The notes under the pieces: generated by a model
What the model was told of the DNA's origin: nothing
Seen by the model: the letters and a program-made list of their open reading frames with translations, nothing else
Database searches by the model: none
Translations under genes and position numbers: made by a program
DNA from: an uncultured Collinsella sp.
Lineage (GTDB): Bacteria; Actinomycetota; Coriobacteriia; Coriobacteriales; Coriobacteriaceae
Reading direction: 5' to 3'
Length of the DNA stretch: 10,042 bases
Assembly (NCBI GenBank): GCA_902496375.1
Contig: CABVAS010000041.1
Location: 1-10,042 of the forward strand
In this document: in pieces, positions 1-6,587 of the stretch
Layout: every line of letters starts with the position of its first letter
How positions within the stretch are numbered: position 1 is the stretch's first letter

Positions 1-748
<748 letters not shown>

Positions 749-805
749 GTGCACGGCGTGAGCTGATATGACATCTAGACGAGATACCCAATACAAGGAG
801 GAGTT

Positions 806-2236
806 ATGACGAACAAAGAGCTGGCTCAAAAGCTGCTGGACCTTTTGGGCGGTAAAGACAACGTGCTCGCAAACGCGGCGTGCATGACGCGCCTGCGCGT
901 GACCGTCAAAGACACGGGCAACGTCGACACGGAGGGTATTAAGGCGCTCGACGGCGTGATGGGCCTGGTCGAGGACGACACGATGCAGATCGTGCTGGGT
1001 CCGGGCAAGGTGAATAAGGTGCTCGAGGAGTTCTCCAAGCTCACCGGCCTTGCGAAAGGCGTTGCCGACGAGAGCGTGGTTGACGCTGCGGCCACAAACA
1101 AGGCCGCGCAGAAAGCCAAGTACGAGTCCAAGCCGGTTCAGGCCTTCCTCAAGAAGATTTCCAATGTCTTCGTCGCCCTGCTTCCCGGCATCATTGCGGC
1201 TGGCCTCATCAACGGTATCTGCAACGTCATTAACGTCTCGACGGCAGGCGCGCTTGCAGGCGAGTGGTGGTACCAGGGCATTCGTTCCATGGGCTGGGCC
1301 CTGTTTGCCTATCTGCCCATCTTGGTGGGCTATAACGCGGCACGTGAGTTTGGTGGCTCCGCTGCGCTGGGCGGCATCGCCGGCATGATGTGTATCGCCA
1401 ACAGTGCCATGCCCCTGCTTGCGCCTGGCGCGGCTGATCCTGCCACTGCCATTCTGCTGCCGCTCACCAATGCGCAGTACAACCCCGCGGCGGGTGGCAT
1501 GATCGCGGCTCTCATCGCTGGTGCATTTTTTGCCTGGATGGAGCGTCAGATTCGCAAGGTTATGCCCAACGCACTCGACACGTTCTTGTCCCCGCTGCTG
1601 GTGCTCATCATCGGCGCCTTTGCTCTGATGCTCGTCATCCAGCCGGTTGGCGCATGGCTGACGACTGCCATCTTTAGCGTTTTGACCTTTATCTTCGAGA
1701 AACTGGGCGTCCTGGGCGGCTATATCCTGTCGGCAGGCTTCTTGCCGCTGGTGTCCGTCGGCCTGCATCAGGCGCTCACGCCGATCCACGCTATGCTCAA
1801 CGATCCCGACGGCGCTACCAAGGGTATCAATTACCTGCTTCCCATCCTTATGATGGCTGGCGGCGGCCAGGTCGGTGCCGGTTTGGCGCTGTACTTTAAG
1901 ACCAAGAACGCCAAGCTCAAGAAGTACGTCGCAGAGTCCATTCCCGTTGGAATCCTGGGTGTGGGCGAGCCTCTGATGTATGCTGTTACGCTGCCGCTCG
2001 TTCGTCCGTTTGTGACGGCCTGCCTGGGTGCCGGATTTGGCGGCGCGCTCGCGGCGCTGCTTCACATCGGCACGGTTTCTCAGGGCGTTTCCGGTCTGTT
2101 TGGCCTACTGATCGTTGTTCCTGGCCAGCAGCTCGGCTACGTTGCCGCTATGCTGCTTGCCTATGCCGCCGGCTTTGTCCTGACGTGGTTCTTTGGCGTC
2201 GACGAGCAGAAGATCAACGAGTTCTTTGGCGAGTAG
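806..2236 (+). CDS. murP: PTS EIIBC permease, MurNAc (MurP) type
   Basis: This membrane permease of the phosphoenolpyruvate phosphotransferase system has 476 residues, close to E. coli MurP (474). Residues 1 to about 85 form an EIIB domain of the glucose family, with the phospho-accepting Cys26 in NAACMTRLRVTV. A hydrophilic linker follows to about residue 105. The rest is a multi-spanning EIIC domain containing GLHQALTPIHAML (319-331) and GVGEPLMYAVTLP (from 385, sugar-binding Glu388). There is no EIIA domain, so phosphate must come from a separate glucose-type EIIA protein, as for MurP. Substrate assignment rests on the flanking murQ and mupG genes: MurNAc or the MurNAc-GlcNAc disaccharide. 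By sequence alone another amino sugar or a beta-glucoside is possible. The ATG is supported by a perfect AAGGAGG at 795-801. Confidence 0.88.
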   Translation: MTNKELAQKLLDLLGGKDNVLANAACMTRLRVTVKDTGNVDTEGIKALDGVMGLVEDDTMQIVLGPGKVNKVLEEFSKLTGLAKGVADESVVDAAATNKAAQKAKYESKPVQAFLKKISNVFVALLPGIIAAGLINGICNVINVSTAGALAGEWWYQGIRSMGWALFAYLPILVGYNAAREFGGSAALGGIAGMMCIANSAMPLLAPGAADPATAILLPLTNAQYNPAAGGMIAALIAGAFFAWMERQIRKVMPNALDTFLSPLLVLIIGAFALMLVIQPVGAWLTTAIFSVLTFIFEKLGVLGGYILSAGFLPLVSVGLHQALTPIHAMLNDPDGATKGINYLLPILMMAGGGQVGAGLALYFKTKNAKLKKYVAESIPVGILGVGEPLMYAVTLPLVRPFVTACLGAGFGGALAALLHIGTVSQGVSGLFGLLIVVPGQQLGYVAAMLLAYAAGFVLTWFFGVDEQKINEFFGE

Positions 2237-2244
2237 TTTGATAT

Positions 2245-2271
2245 CGCGAGCCGTGTTGCTCGGGGCTCGCG
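2245..2271 (+). repeat. hairpin after murP, no T-tract
   Basis: A perfect 8-bp inverted repeat, CGCGAGCC (2245-2252) and GGCTCGCG (2264-2271), surrounds an 11-base loop and starts 9 bases after the murP stop codon. No run of T follows, so it is not a canonical intrinsic terminator. A 3'-end stabilising or processing hairpin for the upstream murQ-murP transcript is the simplest reading. It is the first of two hairpins in the 117-bp gap before mupG. Confidence 0.55.
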
Positions 2272-2303
2272 GTGCGCGGCAGATTTCTTGATGCTATGGT
2301 TGT

Positions 2304-2337
2304 GCCGGCGGGGCTAACTGCTCCGCCGGCCTTTTTT
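2304..2337 (+). terminator. terminator-like hairpin directly in front of the mupG ribosome binding site
   Basis: GCCGGCGG (2304-2311) pairs perfectly with CCGCCGGC (2323-2330). A G-U and a G-C pair extend the stem to 10 bp around a 7-base loop. Six T follow at 2332-2337. By shape this is an intrinsic terminator, yet the T-run is followed immediately by AAAGGAG, the Shine-Dalgarno sequence of mupG. It may therefore reduce rather than end expression of the third gene in the cluster. An extended -10-like TGCTATGGT lies at 2292-2300, just before the hairpin. Confidence 0.75.
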
Positions 2338-2353
2338 AAAGGAGCGTTGAAGC

Positions 2354-3406
2354 GTGAAAACGGGTATTTCGATTTATCTTTCCAGCCCTCTGCAGGATAT
2401 TGAGCGGACGATTGAGCGTGGTGCCGCGGCGGGTGCGCGCTATGCGTTCACCTCGCTGCATATTCCCGAGGATGGGGGAGCGGCGTATGCCGATAAGGTC
2501 CGTCATGTGCTGTCGCTGCTTTCCGCCCGCGGCATTGCGCTCATTGCCGATGTGGGGCCGCGTACGTGCGATTTGCTCGGGCTTGAGCGTATCGAGGACC
2601 TGCGCGATCTGGGGTTGGAATACCTTCGTTTGGACTATGGCTTTAGCGCCCAGCGGGTCGCGGAGCTGTCCGGTGTATTTCGCATTGTGGTCAATGCATC
2701 GACGGTGAGTTCTGATGAAATCGCATCGTGGCGTGAAGCCGGCGCCGATGTGACTCGTTTTGCCGCCTGCCACAATTTTTACCCCAAGCCTTATACCGGT
2801 TTAGCTCTTGAAGATGTTGCTCGGACGAATCTTCGTCTTGCGGCGCTTGGATTCGAAATCATGGCTTTTGTGCCGGGTGATGCTAACGTTCGCGGGCCGG
2901 TATTCGAGGGACTGCCGACGGTCGAGGCGCAGCGCGGTCGCGCGTCAAAGGTTGCTCTCAATATGCTTGAGCTTGCACATGGCGCCGATTGCGACATTGT
3001 GTTGGTCGGCGACCCCGATCTTTCCGATGCGGGCTGGGCGCAGTTTGCTCAAGTTTCCGCCGGATACGTGGACCTGCAATGCGAGCTTGAGCCCGGTTAT
3101 GCCTATGTGCGCGGGCAGATTCATCACGACCGGCCCGACTCGAGTGTCCTCATCTTTAGGTCTCAGGAGTCACGTACGAAGCTTAAGCCGGATTCCGTGC
3201 CGACGGATGCCGGAGCCGGCCTGCCGCGAAAGGCGGGGTCGATCGCTGTGAGCAATAGCGGATATGGGCGCTACGAAGGCGAGCTTGAGATTGCGCGGGT
3301 CGATCTTCCCGGTGACGAGCGCATGAACGTTGCGGGCCATATCACGCCCGAGGCAATGGAACTGCTGCCGTTTATCAAGCGCGGATTCGGGGTACGGTTC
3401 GTTTAA
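2354..3406 (+). CDS. mupG: 6-phospho-N-acetylmuramidase MupG (GH170, formerly DUF871)
   Basis: In Staphylococcus aureus, MupG hydrolyses MurNAc-6P-GlcNAc, the product of MurP uptake, into MurNAc-6P (the MurQ substrate) and GlcNAc. The 350-residue length fits the family. The N-terminal ~235 residues have the TIM-barrel motif series seen across DUF871 proteins: GISIYLSS at the N-terminus, FTSLHIPED, LRLDYGFS, VVNAST, HNFYPKPYTGLAL and FVPGDANVRGPVFEGLPTVE. The last ~110 residues form the separate beta-rich C-terminal domain, with RPDSSVLIFRSQESR and the terminal RGFGVRFV. Translation starts at a GTG: the preceding GGAG (2341-2344) is well spaced from 2354 and no better start is seen. The next gene is a different functional class, so this is probably the last gene of the salvage cluster. 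Its RBS abuts a terminator-like hairpin, so its expression may be lower than that of murQ-murP. Confidence 0.9.
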   Translation: MKTGISIYLSSPLQDIERTIERGAAAGARYAFTSLHIPEDGGAAYADKVRHVLSLLSARGIALIADVGPRTCDLLGLERIEDLRDLGLEYLRLDYGFSAQRVAELSGVFRIVVNASTVSSDEIASWREAGADVTRFAACHNFYPKPYTGLALEDVARTNLRLAALGFEIMAFVPGDANVRGPVFEGLPTVEAQRGRASKVALNMLELAHGADCDIVLVGDPDLSDAGWAQFAQVSAGYVDLQCELEPGYAYVRGQIHHDRPDSSVLIFRSQESRTKLKPDSVPTDAGAGLPRKAGSIAVSNSGYGRYEGELEIARVDLPGDERMNVAGHITPEAMELLPFIKRGFGVRFV

Positions 3407-3428
3407 CGTGTGACCCGCGGGCTACAAT
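3402..3428 (+). promoter_or_regulatory. possible promoter for the Spx/ArsC-like gene
   Basis: TACAAT at 3423-3428 is a good -10 element. The best -35 candidate is TTTAAC (3402-3407) with a short 15-bp spacer, overlapping the mupG stop codon. The -10 sits in the loop of a small GGGC/GCCC dyad (3419-3422 with 3431-3434). The -35 match is weak, so this call rests mainly on the -10 and on the need for a promoter between functionally unrelated genes. Confidence 0.35.
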
Positions 3429-3498
3429 TGGCCCATCATACGAAGGCGCCTCGTGTGGCGTGTGCCTGCGTTGGCCGATCTATATTCGGAGGATTCCC

Positions 3499-3858
3499 AT
3501 GACTGTACTGTTTGTTGAATATCCCAAGTGCTCGACCTGTAAGAAGGCCAAGGCATGGCTGGACGAACATGGGGTAGAGTATATCGATCGCGATATCGTT
3601 TTGGACAATCCCACGGCTGATGAGCTTGCGACCTGGATTGCTCGTTCGGGGCTGCCGGTGCGGCGCTTCTTTAATTCATCGGGCATGAAATATCGAGAGC
3701 TGGGCCTGAAGGCGCGTCTGGATGCGGGCATGACGGATCGGGAGTGCTACGAGCTGCTGGCGACCGACGGCATGCTGGTCAAGCGTCCGCTGCTGGTGGG
3801 CGACGACTTTGCGATTCCCGGCTTTAGGGAAGCGGCTTGGGCCGAGGCGTTGCTGTAG
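3499..3858 (+). CDS. Spx/ArsC-family thioredoxin-fold protein with CxxC
   Basis: This 119-residue protein belongs to the ArsC/YffB/Spx superfamily. It opens with the beta strand and redox motif EYPKCSTCKKAKAWL (CxxC at residues 12-15) and ends with the family segment MLVKRPLLVGDDFAIPGF. The CxxC pair is the arrangement of Spx/MgsR-like regulators and several uncharacterised reductases; classical glutaredoxin-dependent ArsC has a single nucleophilic Cys here. Function is therefore open: a thiol-disulfide reductase, or an Spx-like RNA-polymerase-binding stress regulator. No ars genes are nearby. An in-frame ATG exists 39 bases upstream, but GGAGG at 3488-3492 selects the ATG at 3499. The 3' side runs directly into the 62-bp hairpin array, with no conventional terminator seen. 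Confidence 0.8.
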   Translation: MTVLFVEYPKCSTCKKAKAWLDEHGVEYIDRDIVLDNPTADELATWIARSGLPVRRFFNSSGMKYRELGLKARLDAGMTDRECYELLATDGMLVKRPLLVGDDFAIPGFREAAWAEALL

Positions 3859-3865
3859 CGGCTGC

Positions 3866-4035
3866 GGAAAGTGCGACCCGGAATTCGCTTCCAGAATGGG
3901 ATGCGCTTTCCCAAAGTGGCCGGTTGCGGAAAGCACGTCCCATTCTGAGCTTCGATTGTGGGACACGGTTTCCGGTTGAGGGCTCGACGGGAAAGTGGGG
4001 ACCAGTTTGAGCTTGAAATCTGGGACGCACTTTCC
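3866..4035. repeat. three-unit hairpin array with exact 62-bp period
   Basis: Three imperfect palindromes lie in tandem. Left arms (14 bases) start at 3866, 3928 and 3990; right arms start at 3898, 3960 and 4022. Each unit is therefore a 14-base arm, an 18-base loop and a 14-base arm, separated by 16 bases, with no length variation. Arm consensus is GGAAAGTGCGTCCC and its complement GGGACGCACTTTCC. The loops of units 2 and 3 are related (both contain TGAGCTT). Unit 1 matches unit 2 better when reverse-complemented (shared TCCCATTCTG), so it may be inverted. The array fills the gap between two convergent genes, a typical place for REP-type intergenic repeats. It may also form 3'-end hairpins. 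No coding potential is convincing here. Confidence 0.8.
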
Positions 4036-4054
4036 GCCGGCGGGCCTGCCCCAG

Positions 4055-4465
4055 TCAGTCCGCCAGCTGTGCCCATTCGTGCGGATCGTAGACCTTTACG
4101 TGTTTGTTGGGCTTGCCGCTCCAGTACTCCTCGTCCATAAAGGGCAGATATGCCTGAACGCCAGGGCAGATAAAGGGAATCCGCTGCTGTTGCAGTCGCT
4201 CGCGCTGGCGCTGCTCCAGGTGCGCCTCGGATATGACGGTTGGCATGCCGGACAACTCGACGAGGCTTGCCTGGATTCGCTTAAGGTCGGGGAGTCCCGC
4301 GTGCCATGACATCCGCATGATCAAAAAGGATGCACGGCGGTATTTTGCCTGCACCACAGTAATGGCGGGGCGTAACGTGGGGTGAATTTTGTCCCGTTCG
4401 GGCCAAAGGTCAGCAGTGATCTCGAGGCCCAGGGTCTCCCATAGGTAATCAAGCTCTTCGTCCAT
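4055..4465 (-). CDS. small orphan protein, possibly a sensor domain of a MarR-like regulator
   Basis: This gene encodes 136 residues starting with MDEELDYLWETLGLEI. It is not confidently recognised. The central part (FLIMRMSWHAGLPDLKRIQ, then LSGMPTVIS) and the segment RIPFICPGVQAYLPFM resemble, from memory, the N-terminal portion of a family of putative MarR/winged-helix regulators in gut bacteria, where an IPF-V-PG-Q-YLPF motif precedes a DNA-binding domain. Here the protein ends about 20 residues after that motif, so no HTH is present: it could be a stand-alone ligand-binding domain or a truncated remnant. A weak GAGG lies about 6 bases before the ATG. It is transcribed toward the 62-bp hairpin array and away from the tRNA genes. 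Coding status is likely but not certain. Confidence 0.6.
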   Translation of the reverse strand: MDEELDYLWETLGLEITADLWPERDKIHPTLRPAITVVQAKYRRASFLIMRMSWHAGLPDLKRIQASLVELSGMPTVISEAHLEQRQRERLQQQRIPFICPGVQAYLPFMDEEYWSGKPNKHVKVYDPHEWAQLAD

Positions 4466-4668
4466 GGCGCCTCGATATCTACGCGATCATTGATACCTCG
4501 ATTGTGTTGCCTGGTGCTATCGTTTTCGCGGTAGAATCTGCCAACGGTTGACGGCTACCGCTCGCGGCGTTTTGTCCTTCGTGTACAGCGGTCGGCTTCA
4601 CAGGTCCTTCACGGGTTGGACTAAATTAGGCCAATTTGACTGAATTTCAAAAAAGTCAAAATTGGGGC
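4466..4668. other. intergenic region upstream of the tRNA pair
   Basis: About 200 bases carry no gene I can support. A perfect 7-bp stem GCGGTAG/CTACCGC (4528-4534 with 4555-4561) encloses a 20-base interior. An AT-rich near-palindrome follows at 4631-4665: CCAATTTGACT pairs with AGTCAAAATTGG across 12 bases, with one extra A in the right arm. The latter sits just upstream of the tRNA promoter, where an UP element or a regulator site would be expected. No tmRNA, riboswitch or other known RNA is recognised. Confidence 0.4.
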
Positions 4669-4697
4669 TTGCGTCACGGCGGGACTTCCCGTATATT
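4669..4697 (+). promoter_or_regulatory. sigma-70 type promoter of the tRNA-Gln/tRNA-Glu pair
   Basis: TTGCGT (4669-4674) and TATATT (4692-4697) are separated by exactly 17 bases. Predicted initiation near 4704 leaves a leader of about 38 bases before the tRNA-Gln 5' end. The A/T-rich stretch immediately upstream (4631-4663) could act as an UP element, as is common for stable-RNA promoters. The spacer contains a short CGGGA-CT-TCCCG dyad. Confidence 0.7.
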
Positions 4698-4741
4698 TCT
4701 TTCTTGCGCAAAGGCACAGCCGAGCGCAGCGATGCAGTCAT

Positions 4742-4815
4742 TGGGATGTCGTCTAATGGCAGGACAGCGGATTCTGGTTCCGTCAATGGGGGTTCGACTC
4801 CCTCCATCCCAGCCA
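4742..4815 (+). tRNA. tRNA-Gln (anticodon CUG)
   Basis: The full cloverleaf can be drawn. The acceptor TGGGATG (4742-4748) pairs with CATCCCA (4805-4811), followed by G and an encoded CCA (4813-4815). The anticodon stem GCGGA/TCCGT encloses the loop TTCTGGT with anticodon CTG, reading CAG codons. The T-arm contains GGTTCGACTCC. It is 17 bases upstream of tRNA-Glu and shares its promoter and terminator. Confidence 0.97.
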
Positions 4816-4832
4816 TTGCATTTGCTACATAT

Positions 4833-4909
4833 GGCCCGTTCGTCTAGCGGTTTAGGACGCCGCCCTCTCAAGGCGGAGATCACCAGTTCGAATCTGGTAC
4901 GGGCTACCA
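4833..4909 (+). tRNA. tRNA-Glu (anticodon CUC)
   Basis: The acceptor GGCCCGT (4833-4839) pairs with ACGGGCT (4899-4905), closed by a G1-U72 wobble, followed by A and an encoded CCA (4907-4909). The anticodon stem CCGCC/GGCGG encloses CTCTCAA, anticodon CTC, reading GAG codons. The T-arm contains AGTTCGAATCT. Both tRNAs of this pair read G-ending codons, which dominate in this GC-rich genome. Confidence 0.97.
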
Positions 4910-4919
4910 AAATTGAACG

Positions 4920-4950
4920 CCCGGGCCTCGTAAGAGACCCGGGTTTTGTG
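4920..4950 (+). terminator. terminator of the tRNA operon
   Basis: CCCGGGCCTC (4920-4929) pairs with GAGACCCGGG (4934-4943) with one C-A mismatch around a GTAA tetraloop (GNRA type), followed by TTTTGTGT. It starts 11 bases after the tRNA-Glu CCA end. The short T-run is compensated by the strong GC stem. Confidence 0.85.
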
Positions 4951-4956
4951 TATTGA

Positions 4957-4968
4957 CCGTATATACGG
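4957..4968. promoter_or_regulatory. perfect 12-bp palindrome upstream of the TPR gene
   Basis: CCGTATATACGG is a perfect 12-bp palindrome between the tRNA terminator and the TPR gene, 36 bases before its start codon. Its centre (TATATA) could double as a -10 element, although no good -35 is seen at the right distance. It could be an operator or simply part of a promoter. No known regulator is assigned. Confidence 0.35.
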
Positions 4969-5003
4969 CGCCTGCCGTGTTTCGCTCAGATCGAGGAGTA
5001 GCC

Positions 5004-5921
5004 ATGGATCTGCCCATCAGCTTGCAAGACATCACGTATGCCGAGAACTATCTGGCGCAGGGCGACCTGGCTACGGCGACGCCGCTGCTGGAGCGCCTGG
5101 TGGAGCTCGCCGAGGAGTATATCGACGCCGAGTGCAGGACGGAGGAGAAGCGCCAATACTTTAGCTTCGATAGCAAGTTTGAGCGCTTGGCCTATCGCCG
5201 CGTGGAGAAGGATCCGCGCGAGCTCGTGCAGGTCGAGGTGCCGTTTGACCGCCTGTACTCTGATATGGCGTTTGCCTACATTCGCCAGCAGGATTATGTG
5301 AGCGCTCGTAATGCCCTGATGCAGGCTGTGCGTTGGGACCCCATGAACTGCAACTATCGCTTGGATTTGGCCGAGCTGTTCCGCGCTCTCGAGGACAAGC
5401 AGGAATGGGCATCGCTCTCGTTCTCGGTGCTGGAGCGTGCAAGCGATGGCAAGTGCGCCGCCCGCGCTTACGCCAATCTAGGTCAGTACTTCTTGGAGCC
5501 CGAGACCGAGAACGTTTCGGCTGCCGTGGGCTGCGCGCGTCTGGCGCTGCGCCTGGCGCCCAACGACGCGCATACGACGCGCCTGCTCAACAAGATCCAT
5601 ACCACCTATCCGGATGCCGCCGATGAGAGCGACGACCACGTGATGGGTGAACTGGCCCTGCAAGGTGTGCCGACCTCGCCTTCGGCCGAGATTGCCATCT
5701 GCCTGATTATGTGCGCGACCGATGCTGCAAGCGACGGCGACAAGCAGGAGGCGACGCGCCTGACGGTGCGTGCTCGCGACTTGGTGGGCGAGGAAGCCTG
5801 CGCGGCGATTATCAGACTGGTGCGCGAGAGCGATGCTGAGCTCAATGCCGAGCGCAAGGCAAAGCGCGAGGCTGCGGGCTCAAACGCCGATGGCGCCAAG
5901 GAGGCCGGCGATGCCCAGTAA
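5004..5921 (+). CDS. TPR-repeat protein of unknown function
   Basis: This 305-residue soluble protein has no signal peptide. It contains tetratricopeptide-like helical pairs: LQDITYAENYLAQGDLATAT near residue 8, a clear TPR around residues 80-115 (SDMAFAYIRQQDYVSARNAL then WDPMNCNYRLDLAELF), and another around 150-185 (YANLGQYFLEP through LRLAPND). The C-terminal ~40 residues are charged and Ala/Lys/Glu-rich, probably disordered. TPRs mediate protein-protein contacts; the partner is unknown. An earlier in-frame start at 4953 lacks a ribosome binding site, whereas GAGGAG (4993-4998) precedes the ATG at 5004. The stop overlaps the smpB start by 11 bases, so the two are translationally coupled. 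A link to trans-translation or ribosome rescue is only suggested by this position. Confidence 0.85.
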   Translation: MDLPISLQDITYAENYLAQGDLATATPLLERLVELAEEYIDAECRTEEKRQYFSFDSKFERLAYRRVEKDPRELVQVEVPFDRLYSDMAFAYIRQQDYVSARNALMQAVRWDPMNCNYRLDLAELFRALEDKQEWASLSFSVLERASDGKCAARAYANLGQYFLEPETENVSAAVGCARLALRLAPNDAHTTRLLNKIHTTYPDAADESDDHVMGELALQGVPTSPSAEIAICLIMCATDAASDGDKQEATRLTVRARDLVGEEACAAIIRLVRESDAELNAERKAKREAAGSNADGAKEAGDAQ

Positions 5922-6381
5922 GCGCGAGCGCAAGCTCATTTCCAAGAATCGCTCGGCACATCACGAGTACTTTATCGATGAGACGTTCGAATGCGGTATC
6001 GAACTGAGTGGCACCGAGGTCAAGTCGATTCGCGAGCGCGCCTGCCAGATTACCGATACCTTCGCGCTGATCCGCGGCGGGGAGTGCTGGCTCGTCGGCC
6101 TGCATATCCACCCTTATAGCCATGGTGGCGTGTGGAATCGCGATCCCGACCGTCGGCGTCGTCTGCTGCTGCACCGCAAGGAGATCGACTTTCTTGACGG
6201 CAAACTTCGCAACCGTGGTTATGCGCTGGTTCCGTTGGAGCTCTACTTTAATACCGACGGCCGCGTAAAGCTGCTGCTGGGTCTGGGTCGCGGCAAGAAG
6301 CTCTATGACAAGCGCGAGGACATGGCCAAGCGTGATGTCCAACGCGAGATCGACCGCGCCCTCAAAGAGCGCAATCGCTGA
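5911..6381 (+). CDS. smpB: SsrA-binding protein SmpB
   Basis: SmpB binds the tRNA-like domain of tmRNA and delivers it to stalled ribosomes for trans-translation and tagging of the incomplete peptide. The 156-residue length is typical. Family motifs are continuous: KLISKNRSAHHEYFIDE, IELSGTEVKSIR, GECWLVGLHIHPYSHGG, NRDPDRRRRLLLHRKEID, ALVPLELYF, and the basic tail LGRGKKLYDKREDMAKRD that enters the decoding centre. A strong AAGGAGG (5898-5904) inside the upstream TPR gene supports ATG 5911, giving an 11-base overlap. In many bacteria ssrA lies just downstream; here no tmRNA follows, only an inverted-repeat element and a terminator. Confidence 0.97.
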   Translation: MPSKRERKLISKNRSAHHEYFIDETFECGIELSGTEVKSIRERACQITDTFALIRGGECWLVGLHIHPYSHGGVWNRDPDRRRRLLLHRKEIDFLDGKLRNRGYALVPLELYFNTDGRVKLLLGLGRGKKLYDKREDMAKRDVQREIDRALKERNR

Positions 6382-6393
6382 CCACCCTTCATA

Positions 6394-6460
6394 AGTTGCG
6401 GTGGAATACGGACTGTTTTGCCTGATTGAGGGACTATTCAGTCCCTATTTCACCGCAACT
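6394..6460. repeat. 67-bp inverted-repeat element downstream of smpB
   Basis: Arms 6394-6415 and 6439-6460 (22 positions each) pair with a single C-C mismatch (6409/6445) and one G-T pair (6404/6450); the outer ten bases AGTTGCGGTG/CACCGCAACT are perfect. The 23-base interior plus the inner right arm also contains a competing perfect hairpin, GGGACT-ATTC-AGTCCC (6430-6445), which reuses part of the right arm. It lies 12 bases after the smpB stop and before the terminator, so it would be in the smpB 3' UTR. Compactness and near-perfect symmetry suggest a dispersed palindromic (REP/MITE-like) element. No target-site duplication is evident. Confidence 0.75.
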
Positions 6461-6502
6461 GCGGGCGTCTCATCTTTCTTACTGTTCTGACACATATGTC
6501 TC

Positions 6503-6536
6503 AAAGGCGGCGTCCGTTATGGGCGTCGCCTTTTTT
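6503..6536 (+). terminator. strong intrinsic terminator after smpB
   Basis: AAAGGCGGCGTCC (6503-6515) pairs over 13 bp, including two G-U pairs, with GGGCGTCGCCTTT (6521-6533) around a 5-base loop, and the six-T run is at 6531-6536. It ends the TPR-smpB transcript, about 50 bases before the flavin reductase start codon. Confidence 0.9.
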
Positions 6537-6587
6537 GTGGGTACATACATCCATGAGGTTCAATCCTGGGTTAGGGGAGTGATCGTT

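Noticed and set aside
3460..3498. Upstream in-frame start for the Spx/ArsC-like gene
   Set aside because: It would add 13 residues before the family's normal N-terminal strand and has no RBS, whereas GGAGG precedes ATG 3499.
3499..3858. Naming the gene arsC
   Set aside because: It has a CxxC motif rather than the single-Cys ArsC active site, and there are no arsenic-resistance neighbours.
4598..4956. Short open frames across the tRNA genes in several frames
   Set aside because: They run straight through two complete tRNA cloverleaves and their promoter and terminator; there is no coding evidence.
6382..6540. tmRNA (ssrA) downstream of smpB
   Set aside because: The gap is only about 200 bases and shows no tRNA-Ala-like ends, no tag-peptide frame and no CCA; it holds an inverted repeat and a terminator.
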